A stretch of DNA of 64,000 bases from Clostridiaceae bacterium (GTDB lineage Bacteria > Bacillota > Clostridia > Lachnospirales > Lachnospiraceae). The notes below the pieces were generated by a model, which was not told the origin of the DNA, made no database searches, and saw only the letters and a list, made by a program, of their open reading frames with translations. Position 1 is the stretch's first letter; every line of letters starts with the position of its first letter. Where the stretch lies: contig CAJTGE010000008.1 of NCBI GenBank assembly GCA_910575795.1, positions 62,001-126,000 on the forward strand, in the 5' to 3' direction. The translations under genes were made by a program, and so were the position numbers. Positions 17,237-25,327 of the stretch are shown in pieces.

Positions 17237-17585
17237 TCTTCAGAGGATGTTTGCTTATCAGGAAATCATGGCGCAGCGGGGAAAAGAAAGTATCTGCCAC
17301 TCCGCTATCCTGAGATGTGAGCATGGTTCGGAAAGGTGCGTGCTGAATCTGCCGAAAAGCCACGGAAAATATGTGGGCACGCATGCGCAAATTGATATCA
17401 AAGACGGAAAAAACGCATTCTTCGGCTACTGCAGAAAGCTGGAGGGCCCTTGCCAGGCGGAGCTGTCTGACTGGTTTAACGGGAATGAGGCGGATCGGAT
17501 GTTTGATGAGAGCACACTGATGATGGAGGCGTCTGTTCAGAAGGATGTTGGGTTTATGGTTTGTACTGCGGCCAGAAAGGGGTAA
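17223..17585 (+). CDS. PAAR-like tip protein (DUF4280 type)
   Basis: 120 aa. The core pattern is CHSAILRCEHGSERCVLNLP, AFFGYC, then PCQAEL with W, then a DESTLMMEASVQKD segment and a final FMVCTAARKG. Regularly spaced Cys/Gly and the order 'hydrophobic-C-x-x-G ... FGxC ... PC ... L ... C' match DUF4280 PAAR-like proteins. These cap VgrG trimers and dock cargo. The gene overlaps the upstream gene by 14 bases and is followed after three bases by the 400-aa unknown gene, so the cargo candidate is encoded directly next to the tip. Confidence 0.7.
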   Translation: MMENNLQRMFAYQEIMAQRGKESICHSAILRCEHGSERCVLNLPKSHGKYVGTHAQIDIKDGKNAFFGYCRKLEGPCQAELSDWFNGNEADRMFDESTLMMEASVQKDVGFMVCTAARKG

Positions 17586-17588
17586 CAT

Positions 17589-18791
17589 ATGGGCGGGAAA
17601 TATAGTATAATTGTCGCAGATTCGGATGGCCAGTGCAGATTTGAGGAAATGGAATGTCCAAAGAATGCGAGAGAGTATACTTTAAATGTTGCTTTTAATG
17701 ATCCTGTGAAGAATGAGAGCAATCCGTGGCTTTATATACAGACGACAGAAGAGAAGTGCGGGACATTTATAATATCTTTATGGTATAAAAAACCACAATC
17801 GAATGATCCAATATCTGTAGTCCCCCGCTGTTTTTTGGAGCTGTACAGACGCAAGCCGGGATTTTTTAATCCTTCTTCGCAAATGGAGTTTGCTCAAAAA
17901 TATACATTTGAGTTTAACGAAAAGTATACGTGGAAAGGCGAGTCAGGATATTATAAAGCGACAATACTTATGAACTTAATTTATGATGAGGTGTATAATA
18001 ATGATAATCTTTATTACGTAAAGTTTAACTGCAAAGAGCTCTCTACAGAATTGTTTTTCCACATGATAGATGGATATCAGGATGTAATTGATATGTATTC
18101 CGCAGCATTATGGGTGAGGGAGACGCCAATTGAGTATTATAATTATATAACAAGTTCTCCCAAGTCAAAAGGGGCAGTTGATAAGGTTCTTTATCTGGAC
18201 AGGACACAGGTTGGGGCATTTATCTATTCCTATCTTGCTATTACAAGAGAAATCAATAATAAGAAACTGTCTAATAAGGATCCTGTTTCAGGAAAAGATA
18301 TTTTAGTGAATGTAATTTCATCATTAATTTCAACAGCAGGAAAGGCAGATTTTTTTTCGGGAATTGTGATTAGTTTGTTAGTATCTGGAATAAGTAATTA
18401 TGACAATATTATCCGTGATCCTGAGGATAACTTTGACACGCAATTAGACGAGTTGTTAGGCAATCCAAACGAGATCCATTTCATAGAAAACCCCAAAACG
18501 GGTTCTCCAAATATTGAGGGATTGATAGGTTTGATAATTACATTTAGAACAAAAATATTATTACAAACCAGCGGTTATGAGGATACAAATAGTTTAGAAG
18601 TTTGGAAAGAAGGAAAAGAGGGTAATTTAGTAAAAAAAACAGCACAGGGACCAAAATTTTATAAAGGTATCTTTGAAACAGATCTACAAATCTTAGCTGG
18701 AAATCCTCCTGTAGTATCTTTTGAAAAGATAGCGGCTATTTTTGGCTGGACGGAATATCTGGAACTTGCCAGACAAAAAAAGAACGGATAA
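17589..18791 (+). CDS. Unknown 400-aa protein, candidate cargo of the spike
   Basis: Not recognised. The N-terminal ~110 residues look beta-rich (KYSIIVADSDGQCRFEEMEC; TFIISLWYKKP; CFLELYRRKPGFF). Residues 215-275 hold hydrophobic helices (AFIYSYLAITREI, DFFSGIVISLLVSGISNY) that could insert in or cross a membrane. The C-terminus is mixed, ending FGWTEYLELARQKK. There is no signal peptide. The gene begins three bases after the PAAR-like gene and is much richer in AT than it, which suggests separate acquisition. Position and hydrophobic patch fit an effector or effector adaptor, but no toxin motif is visible. Confidence 0.6.
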   Translation: MGGKYSIIVADSDGQCRFEEMECPKNAREYTLNVAFNDPVKNESNPWLYIQTTEEKCGTFIISLWYKKPQSNDPISVVPRCFLELYRRKPGFFNPSSQMEFAQKYTFEFNEKYTWKGESGYYKATILMNLIYDEVYNNDNLYYVKFNCKELSTELFFHMIDGYQDVIDMYSAALWVRETPIEYYNYITSSPKSKGAVDKVLYLDRTQVGAFIYSYLAITREINNKKLSNKDPVSGKDILVNVISSLISTAGKADFFSGIVISLLVSGISNYDNIIRDPEDNFDTQLDELLGNPNEIHFIENPKTGSPNIEGLIGLIITFRTKILLQTSGYEDTNSLEVWKEGKEGNLVKKTAQGPKFYKGIFETDLQILAGNPPVVSFEKIAAIFGWTEYLELARQKKNG

Positions 18792-18912
18792 GTTCAGTTA
18801 TATAAAAGCTTTTATCAATAAGGTATTAATTATAAAATAATATTTTTGTTCGGCAACAGAGTTCTATAAAGATGTGAAATATGGCAAACAAAAATAATCT
18901 GAAGGAACATTT

Positions 18913-19056
18913 ATGAAAATGGAGAGACGAATCAAATACAAAATAAATCATTAAAAATGGAGTGTTTTTTGTGTTTTGCTAATTGTCAATCTGACCGGAA
19001 ATCCGATAGCAACAGAGGAGCTGGAGCGAAGCTCGGTGGCTCCAAATTATTACTGA
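18913..19056 (+). pseudogene. Remnant of an LRR gene: only its two ends remain
   Basis: An ATG with a short basic N-terminus (KMERRIKYKINH, then stop) resembles the start of the neighbouring LRR genes. About 60 bases on, VNLTGNPIATEEL repeats the C-terminal 'YLSGNPITDLE' of those genes and ends in TGA. The LRR body and membrane anchor are missing, consistent with deletion of a fifth family member. Confidence 0.55.
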
Positions 19057-19113
19057 GAAAACGATGGTCCTGCTTATTGCGTCATGCTTAACATTAAGAG
19101 AGAGGAAGCATTT

Positions 19114-20190
19114 ATGGAAAAAAGATCCCGTTCCCGCCGGAGACAGCCGGACAAATCCCTGAAAAAGTGGATACTTCCTCTTGTTTTCTTATTCACTGTT
19201 ATAATTGTCGGCCGCCGTTATATGTATTACCGCGCCCAATATCTGAAACAGGCTGAATTAGATGAATCCTTAGAGTATCATCCTGTCCCTTTCGAGCCGG
19301 AACAGGATCACAGGATAGAATGGACGGATCGTATTTTGGAGGATAAAATCAGAGGTGTGATTGATAAAGGACAGGGAGATATTTACCTGAGCGATCTCTG
19401 GGATTGCGCGGTTCTCCGCCTGAACAGGGATATTTATTCAGCCAGATCGGAATTTGTTTCCGATATCAGCAGTCTGGCCGGGCTGAAAAATCTGAGGCAT
19501 TTAGAATTAAATAATAACTGCATTACGGATATCAGCGCGGTCAGCACGATGGAAAATCTTGACACGCTGATGCTTCACGGGAACCGGATACTGGATTTTT
19601 CCCCACTCAATTCACTTGCGCGGCTGGATACTTTAATCCTGAGCAGCACGCATCTGAACGGAGAAGATCTTGAATGCCTGTCAGGACTGAAAAATCTGGG
19701 GATGCTGGTTCTTGATTTTAATGACATTGAGTCCCTTGACGCCTTGCGTAATCTGGATATTGTGTTTCTTTCCCTAAAATGGAATCAGATTACGGACATA
19801 AAGCCTCTGGCAGGTTTAAAAGAGCATTTGTGGTACTTGGTCTTAGACAGAAATCAGATTGAGAATATCGAACCGCTCGCTGAATGTTATTGGTTAGAGA
19901 ATTTGTCGTTATCGTATAATCATATAACGGATATAGAGCCGTTAAAAAATTTATACCGGCTGGAGATATTGGATTTGAGGAATAATAATATTTCCGAATT
20001 GCCGGATTTCATCAGTATGACCTCATTAGCTGTTTTGAGATTGCAGAATAATAATATAACAACAGAGGAATGGAAAAAAATAAGGCTGCCTCAGTCCCCC
20101 ATCACGATATATTTGTCAGGTAATCCCATTACTGATTTGGAGACAGATCGCGAGTATCCTTTTTTACATATCGTCTTTGAAGACGAATAG
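19114..20190 (+). CDS. Membrane-anchored leucine-rich-repeat protein 1
   Basis: 358 aa from the ATG at 19114 (GAGGAAG upstream). Basic N-terminus (KRSRSRRRQ), one membrane segment (ILPLVFLFTVIIVG, about 22-35), a linker with a DIYLSDLWDCAVL block, then about ten 22-residue internalin/SDS22-like repeats (pattern LxxLxxLxLxxNxIxDIxPL). It ends YLSGNPITDLE. The repeats most likely face outside and bind protein. It sits between the spike genes and the RHS gene, and has an intact paralogue next door. About 97 bases near its 3' end (about 20048-20142) are identical to the decayed copy at 25315-26389, implying recent recombination. Confidence 0.82.
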   Translation: MEKRSRSRRRQPDKSLKKWILPLVFLFTVIIVGRRYMYYRAQYLKQAELDESLEYHPVPFEPEQDHRIEWTDRILEDKIRGVIDKGQGDIYLSDLWDCAVLRLNRDIYSARSEFVSDISSLAGLKNLRHLELNNNCITDISAVSTMENLDTLMLHGNRILDFSPLNSLARLDTLILSSTHLNGEDLECLSGLKNLGMLVLDFNDIESLDALRNLDIVFLSLKWNQITDIKPLAGLKEHLWYLVLDRNQIENIEPLAECYWLENLSLSYNHITDIEPLKNLYRLEILDLRNNNISELPDFISMTSLAVLRLQNNNITTEEWKKIRLPQSPITIYLSGNPITDLETDREYPFLHIVFEDE

Positions 20191-20303
20191 CAAGCAGCGA
20201 AAACAAGCCATATTGATAAGAGCTAAACGTTTCACGACATATGTTCGTTCAGACGTCTGAACAGCCTTCCAATGCAGCTTTACATCTGGAAAAGGAGTAC
20301 GTC

Positions 20304-21458
20304 ATGCAATCAGTAAAAAGGCGATCCTGGCGAAAAAAGCCGGGTAAAACATCTGGGACATGGGCCGTCTGGGGGCTTATCGCCTTTTTAGCGCTCAGCG
20401 CCGGATATGGCTCCAGAGATAGAGATAACCGCGCTCAGGATGCGAAACGGGCGATGTTTCAAAAGCAGCGTTTTTTAGTATTTAATCCCATGCTTGAACG
20501 CAGAATAGAATGCACAGATGAGATTTTGGAGGGCAAGCTTCTGAAGGTTACTGGTAAGGATAAAGGGGATATGTTCCTGAGCGATCTCTGGGACTGCAGG
20601 AAGCTGTCGCTGCAGCGGGTTATTTACAAATATCCAGATGTTGCCTATGCCTCCGGAAAGCCAATCAGGGATATCAGTTGTCTGAGGGGATTACGAAACC
20701 TGAGAAGCCTGAACCTGGATGAAAACCTGATCTCCGATATACGCCCGCTCAGCTCCCTGATACATTTAAAATATCTGTGGCTGGCCCATAATCCGATTCA
20801 GGATTTATCGCCGCTTAAGTCACTGACTCAGCTTTACCATTTAAATTTAAATGCCGCGCATGTAGGGGATGCGGATCTGGAGCTTTTATCCGGCTTAAAG
20901 AATTTGGGAATGCTGGAGCTTGACAGGAACGGGATTGAAAGCCTGGAAGCGCTGCGCGGTATGAATGTCTCCCGCCTTACCTTAAATCAGAACCAGATCT
21001 CGGATATATCGCCGCTGACGGATTTGGGCAGGTCGCTGTGCTGGCTGGAGCTGGATGAAAACCAGCTCACTGACATCGGCCCGCTGGCAGAGTGCGGGCG
21101 GTTGTGGGAGTTATCGTTACGCCACAATCGAATTACCGATATCGGTCCGCTAAAAAATTTAGACAGGGTGAGCTATCTTTGGCTGAGTGATAATGCGATC
21201 GCTACGCTTCCGGATTTATCCGGAATGACTGCCCTTGTTCAACTGGATTTGTCTGATAATCATATAACAACAGAGGAATGGAAAAAGGCCAGGCTGCCGG
21301 AAGGGATCTTTGAAGTTTATCTTTCCGGAAATCCGATTACGGACTTTGAACCTGCTCCGGGCAATCCTGATTTTAATATTGTTTTTAATGGGAACACGTT
21401 CAATACAGGTATTTTTAAAAATAGAAAAGGTGGAAATGAAACGGAAGATGGCGGCTGA
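20304..21458 (+). CDS. Membrane-anchored leucine-rich-repeat protein 2
   Basis: 384 aa from the ATG at 20304, preceded by AAAGGAG; an upstream in-frame ATG at 20241 lacks one. Same plan as its neighbour: basic start (KRRSWRKKPGK), membrane segment (WAVWGLIAFLALSAGYG), the conserved DMFLSDLWDCRKL block, then a run of SDS22-like repeats (e.g. LSDIRPL, QISDISPL, RITDIGPL) and YLSGNPITDFE. It differs by a ~25-residue Asn/Gly-rich C-terminal tail. Base composition is richer in GC than paralogue 1, so they diverged some time ago. Function unknown; a surface adhesion or recognition role is inference. Confidence 0.82.
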   Translation: MQSVKRRSWRKKPGKTSGTWAVWGLIAFLALSAGYGSRDRDNRAQDAKRAMFQKQRFLVFNPMLERRIECTDEILEGKLLKVTGKDKGDMFLSDLWDCRKLSLQRVIYKYPDVAYASGKPIRDISCLRGLRNLRSLNLDENLISDIRPLSSLIHLKYLWLAHNPIQDLSPLKSLTQLYHLNLNAAHVGDADLELLSGLKNLGMLELDRNGIESLEALRGMNVSRLTLNQNQISDISPLTDLGRSLCWLELDENQLTDIGPLAECGRLWELSLRHNRITDIGPLKNLDRVSYLWLSDNAIATLPDLSGMTALVQLDLSDNHITTEEWKKARLPEGIFEVYLSGNPITDFEPAPGNPDFNIVFNGNTFNTGIFKNRKGGNETEDGG

Positions 21459-21490
21459 CGCTGCTGTTATTTTAGAAACAGGAGGATATC

Positions 21491-22072
21491 ATGGAGTACA
21501 GGGATGAAAAAATTGCAGAACTAAAGAGGGAAAGGCGCCGCCTGAAATATACGGATATCACAGGGGAGGGCGTATTTATCAGCGATGTATTTGTAACTTT
21601 TGGTCCCAGGGAAATTCTGGGCGCGGCGCGGCTGTATATACCGGACACGTTTATCGAGATGCCAAAGGAGGTTCAGCGGATGAAATTTCCCTCAGTCAGC
21701 AGGCCGCAGGTGATTCTCACTTCTCTGGACAGCAGCGTGAATTTTGCTTTCAGCCTTGTGGATATCCGGACGCCGGACAGCCAGATTGGGACTTTGACAT
21801 TACAGATGAAGGAGACGCTCAAAACAGCCAATCCGGCTGCGGTCTTTTATATAGAGGAATCAGAGCTTCTTGACAGCGGGCGCCCGCTCTGTATGTTTGA
21901 TTTTAAAAATTTTGGCGTAGACGGGCCCATGTACAACATGACGTGTTTTACGCCGCTTGGTCCGCAAACGCTGCATGGAACATTTATCTGCCCTGAACAG
22001 GATGCGGGGGAATGGAAATACATGGCCTGGGCGGCGTTTAAGACAATCCGTGCGATGAAACAAAAGGAATGA
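21491..22072 (+). CDS. DcrB/DUF1795-like protein, putative effector chaperone
   Basis: 193 aa, AGGAGGAT ribosome binding site. After a charged N-terminus comes a PsbP/DcrB-like pattern: ARLYIPDTFIEMPKE, FPSVSRPQVILTS, SVNFAFSLV, then a central helix and a C-terminal MYNMTCFTPLGPQTLHGTF strand pair ending in an amphipathic helix. DUF1795 proteins lie next to VgrG/RHS genes in Gram-negative bacteria, where relatives (EagR/EagT) load the N-terminus of membrane-active effectors. The gene lies two genes before the RHS gene, which fits this role. There is no signal peptide, so it acts in the cytoplasm. Assignment rests on pattern and context. Confidence 0.55.
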   Translation: MEYRDEKIAELKRERRRLKYTDITGEGVFISDVFVTFGPREILGAARLYIPDTFIEMPKEVQRMKFPSVSRPQVILTSLDSSVNFAFSLVDIRTPDSQIGTLTLQMKETLKTANPAAVFYIEESELLDSGRPLCMFDFKNFGVDGPMYNMTCFTPLGPQTLHGTFICPEQDAGEWKYMAWAAFKTIRAMKQKE

Positions 22073-22090
22073 GCGAAGGGAGTGAAAATA

Positions 22091-22660
22091 ATGGATCGGC
22101 TTGAACAAATACGGGACTATTTGCAGCCTTATCTGGTGGGGCGCATGTTTGAAAAAACTGAGGCGGCGGGTATGCAGAAGGACAGGGATCGTCTGCTTCC
22201 TCAGGCGGCGGATCTGCTTTTGGCGGCCTTAAAGCGCCAGGAAGCGCAGCCGCAATGGCAGCCGTCCTATATGAGTTTGTTCCACCTGATGACAGGGCTG
22301 CTCACAGGCAGCCATGAGTATGAGCTGGCTGTGTCGGATCAGCAGTTGTATCTGGATGAGCTTCGGGTCGCGCGTTTCTGGAGCCCGGATTTTCTTTATT
22401 CGGACAGGCAGGGAAAGCAAAACGTGGGAAGCGCTCTGAAAGAACAGTTTGTGCGTCTTAACCATTACGAGATTTCCTATGCAGAGAGGTTTGTTTTTTA
22501 TTCATGCCGCAGCATCGCGGGTGTATACTGGAAGGAACGCCTTGGTGAAATCACGGCTCTCAGGGAATTTAAGAGCCTGAAAAAAGCCCGTCCGTTCCGG
22601 TTCCTTTTCGGAGACTATATGGGCGAAATGCACACAGTTTGGGAGTATGAGGAGGTATAA
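22091..22660 (+). CDS. Unknown cytoplasmic protein between chaperone and RHS genes
   Basis: 189 aa, not recognised. AAGGGAG lies eight bases before the ATG at 22091; a GTG at 22082 is an alternative. It is mostly helical and charged, with aromatic-rich stretches (QPQWQPSYMSLFHLMTGLLTG; RFWSPDFLY; NHYEISYAERFVFYSC) and no signal or membrane segment. It is tightly packed: nine codons after the chaperone-like gene's end and four bases before the RHS start. Such placement suggests an adaptor for RHS loading. Two further copies of this layout elsewhere would be needed to firm this up. Confidence 0.5.
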   Translation: MDRLEQIRDYLQPYLVGRMFEKTEAAGMQKDRDRLLPQAADLLLAALKRQEAQPQWQPSYMSLFHLMTGLLTGSHEYELAVSDQQLYLDELRVARFWSPDFLYSDRQGKQNVGSALKEQFVRLNHYEISYAERFVFYSCRSIAGVYWKERLGEITALREFKSLKKARPFRFLFGDYMGEMHTVWEYEEV

Positions 22661-22664
22661 CAGG

Positions 22665-23996
22665 ATGGCAGGGAGAGGTATATTCGGCAGCAGCTTTTCT
22701 ATGAGTAATGAGTTTAATTTCAAAGGGAAAAAGACAGAGATGAAAAGCAGGGGCGAGGCGTGTGTCCCTGTTTCGATGAGCGAGGCAGAGCCGCCTGCAG
22801 ATAACGCCTCCTTTGTACCGCTGATCCTGGGAGCCCTTCCGGCATGCTCCGGAGCCAGGGAACCGTCGCCGCTTGAACAGTCTGTTATGGGAGCCGTCAG
22901 CGCGGCCGGGAGAATCGGGATAACGCAGGATTCACTTACATCCCGGTATATTTGCAGCTACAGCCTGCCGCTTAAGAAGGTGGTAAATGGAGCTGTTGCC
23001 AGAAGCGGGAGGATAAGCGGGGACGAGCTGAACCAGCTCCTGCAGACTTTGATGGACGGATGGCTCGGGGAGCCGGGTTCTGGTTTTATATCCTATAAAC
23101 AGATTCTGGCCTGGCAGATGCAGAAGGCTGTCCTCCCGGATTTTATGAAAGGACTGCAGGGGGATGTCTGTGCGATGACAGGAGATCCGGTCAATGCCAA
23201 TACAGGAAATTTTGTTTATGAAAAAGAGGACTTGCTGATTTCCGACAGGGAACAGCTCTGTTTCCGGATCTTTTATAACAGCATGGATAAGCGCTCCGGA
23301 ACCATGGGCATGGGGTGGCGGCATAACTATGAGGTTCGGCTGATGGTTGAAACGGATCGCTACACGATCCTCCGTGAGGACGGACGCGAGGAAGTTTTCC
23401 TGCGCTATAAGGGGGACGCTCCTGAACCGCTGTTTGGCCTTCCCTGCCGCCTGACGCTGGATAAGGACGGATATATTTATGAGGCGCAGAAGGGCGCTGT
23501 GTACTGTTTTGACCGCGGGGGAATGCTGTTTAAGAGGGTCGATCCAGATGGACGGGAGCTTTTATTTTCATATGACAAAAACGGGAGGCTGAGCAGAGTT
23601 CGCAGCCATGAAGGCAATTCCCTTCTATTTGAATATGATCCATTTAGCGGTTATCTGACAGGAGTGAGGGATCAGGAGGGCAGGCGCGCGGCATTTGCAT
23701 ACGAGATAAACCGGTTGAAACAGGCGTCAGACGCGGCAGGGCAGGTTTTTGTTTATGAATACGGGACAGATAAACGGGTGCGCAGAATCCGCAATCAGGA
23801 AGGCGTTTATGTCGTTGAAAACACTTATGACAATCGCGGCCGTACAATAAGGCAGCGATTTGCCGATGGGAGTGAAATGCGGTTTGATTATCAGGATTAC
23901 TTAAACCGCACGCTTGTGACAGAGAGGGATGGGGCTAAGACTGCCTATATACATGACGGGATGTTCCGGAATGTGGAGACGATTTGTGCGGGGTGA
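22665..23996 (+). CDS. Truncated RHS/YD-repeat protein
   Basis: 443 aa. Residues 1-165 form an N-terminal region with a Cys/Pro-rich stretch. The DUF6531-type opening follows: GDPVNANTGNFVYEKEDLLI, then FRIFYNSMDKRSGTMGMGWRHNY. YD-type repeats continue from about 280 (LFSYDKNGRLSRV, LFEYDPFSGYLTGVRDQEG, AFAYEINRLKQA). It stops after DGMFRNVETICAG, although RHS proteins normally run beyond 1000 residues to an RHS core and a variable toxin tip. The shell closure and toxin are therefore missing. GAGGAGG is the ribosome binding site. Either a deletion removed the rest, or this is the fixed half of a swappable toxin locus. Confidence 0.8.
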   Translation: MAGRGIFGSSFSMSNEFNFKGKKTEMKSRGEACVPVSMSEAEPPADNASFVPLILGALPACSGAREPSPLEQSVMGAVSAAGRIGITQDSLTSRYICSYSLPLKKVVNGAVARSGRISGDELNQLLQTLMDGWLGEPGSGFISYKQILAWQMQKAVLPDFMKGLQGDVCAMTGDPVNANTGNFVYEKEDLLISDREQLCFRIFYNSMDKRSGTMGMGWRHNYEVRLMVETDRYTILREDGREEVFLRYKGDAPEPLFGLPCRLTLDKDGYIYEAQKGAVYCFDRGGMLFKRVDPDGRELLFSYDKNGRLSRVRSHEGNSLLFEYDPFSGYLTGVRDQEGRRAAFAYEINRLKQASDAAGQVFVYEYGTDKRVRRIRNQEGVYVVENTYDNRGRTIRQRFADGSEMRFDYQDYLNRTLVTERDGAKTAYIHDGMFRNVETICAG

Positions 23997-24002
23997 GGTT
24001 CC

Positions 24003-24686
24003 ATGGTGGAAAAAGTTACTGCGATCTTTGTTTCGATTATGGCAGGGGGAAAGAAAGACACATCCATGTGGAAACGCGGTATCGGTTTATATTTATCAGG
24101 GGTGTTTGCTTCGGCTATCATTGCCGGATTGACTCTTTTTGTGATTCCGGCCATAAACCGTTCACAAAAAGAATCACGCTTAGTAAATGATACAGAAGAA
24201 TGGCCCGCAATATTTGAAAAGAACCGGACAGAAATGGAGATGCTGGAGGACTATTATAACCGTATCGAAAACTGGGACTTTTCATGTGTTTACTTTTGGG
24301 CTGAACGTAAACACATGTATCAGTGTTATAGTGGGGATTTAGACCGGAAATATGTAACAGATGAGGATTATGTTCCTAAAGAATTTTTAGAATTTTCATT
24401 GAAAAGCGGGGACTTTCCAAAAGACGGATGCAGGGTTATCCTGCAGGGAGATTATTGGAAAAGCCCGAAGTTTTCTCTAAATATAAGCCTGGCGGATATT
24501 TCTCCGGATTCCAGGATATTAATTGTTGATATTTCCAGGTATGGAAACAAGGAATTCTTCTATTTATATTCTCCGAACGGTTTTCCGGCCGTAGAAGAGA
24601 GGGAATATGAAAGCCTGGCTATAAAGTCTTTGGGAAATGGCTGGTATTCTATTATCGCAGAACAGGGAGGGGAGTTACAGTATTGA
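24003..24686 (+). CDS. Membrane-anchored protein, putative immunity protein 1
   Basis: 227 aa, not recognised. The ATG at 24003 has GGGTGAGG just upstream, inside the end of the RHS gene. An N-terminal membrane segment lies at about 27-50 (GLYLSGVFASAIIAGLTLFVIP), followed by an outward domain with WPAIFEKNRTEMEMLEDYY, FSCVYFWAERKHMYQCY and KSLGNGWYSI. It shares this plan with the next gene, so the pair is a tandem duplication. Position directly after an RHS gene is where immunity genes usually sit. ATG codons at 24039 and 24066 are alternative starts that would shorten the cytoplasmic part. Confidence 0.55.
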   Translation: MVEKVTAIFVSIMAGGKKDTSMWKRGIGLYLSGVFASAIIAGLTLFVIPAINRSQKESRLVNDTEEWPAIFEKNRTEMEMLEDYYNRIENWDFSCVYFWAERKHMYQCYSGDLDRKYVTDEDYVPKEFLEFSLKSGDFPKDGCRVILQGDYWKSPKFSLNISLADISPDSRILIVDISRYGNKEFFYLYSPNGFPAVEEREYESLAIKSLGNGWYSIIAEQGGELQY

Positions 24687-25327
24687 TACATGCTTTATTA
24701 AAACATAGATGGTCATTTTGTATAGCAACAGCCGGATTTCTGTCTGGAAGCGCAATATTGTATCTGTTTGCAGCATGGCCGTTGTTCCATTTTGTGAAGC
24801 CAGGCCGGAAGGGGGAATTTTATAATAATGTTGATGATATGGCGGCATTTTTTATAAATAACAGGGATGATTTTGAATATTTGGAATCATATTTTAGTGA
24901 GGACAGGGAGTGGGAGTTTACGTTTTATCAATACGAGAGCGAGTGGCACGGAGGGCATATGACATATCGTTACCGTACAATTGGAGGCAATATATGGATG
25001 AATTATCATGATGTTTTAGAGGAAGATGAGATATCTATAGTGTCTGAGAATTTAAAGGAATTTCTGGATTTTGCAGCCGGGGGGAACGAAATCTGGAGCA
25101 TTGTTCTTCATGGCGACGCGGATGTGCTGGATCCTCATGATGAGAATAAGCGATATTTGGAAGTGAGATGTTATGAAGGGGAAGAAATCATTTCATATTT
25201 GTATGCGCCGCTGGATTCGTTGAATGAGGATAATTGGGAGCAACTGATGCCTTTGGAAGACGGGTGGTATTTGGGCATTGACCAATATATCCCCGTAAAG
25301 CTGGAGGAGGCGGTATGGGAGTATTAA
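24683..25327 (+). CDS. Membrane-anchored protein, putative immunity protein 2
   Basis: 214 aa, TTG start overlapping the previous stop by four bases (TTGA), GGGAGGGGAG upstream. One N-terminal membrane segment (WSFCIATAGFLSGSAILYLF, about 10-30) and an acidic outward domain. It parallels the preceding protein: DDMAAFFINNRDDFEYLESYF against the other's FEKNRTEMEMLEDYY; EFTFYQYESEW against FSCVYFWAER; LEDGWYLGI against LGNGWYSI. No family recognised. Translational coupling implies joint function. An inner-leaflet anchored immunity protein against an effector acting on the envelope is one reading. Confidence 0.55.
   Translation: MIHALLKHRWSFCIATAGFLSGSAILYLFAAWPLFHFVKPGRKGEFYNNVDDMAAFFINNRDDFEYLESYFSEDREWEFTFYQYESEWHGGHMTYRYRTIGGNIWMNYHDVLEEDEISIVSENLKEFLDFAAGGNEIWSIVLHGDADVLDPHDENKRYLEVRCYEGEEIISYLYAPLDSLNEDNWEQLMPLEDGWYLGIDQYIPVKLEEAVWEY

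Noticed and set aside
15050..23996. A complete type VI secretion or phage tail operon
   Set aside because: No sheath, tube, baseplate, tape-measure or ClpV-type gene in the window; only spike and cargo-side parts are present.
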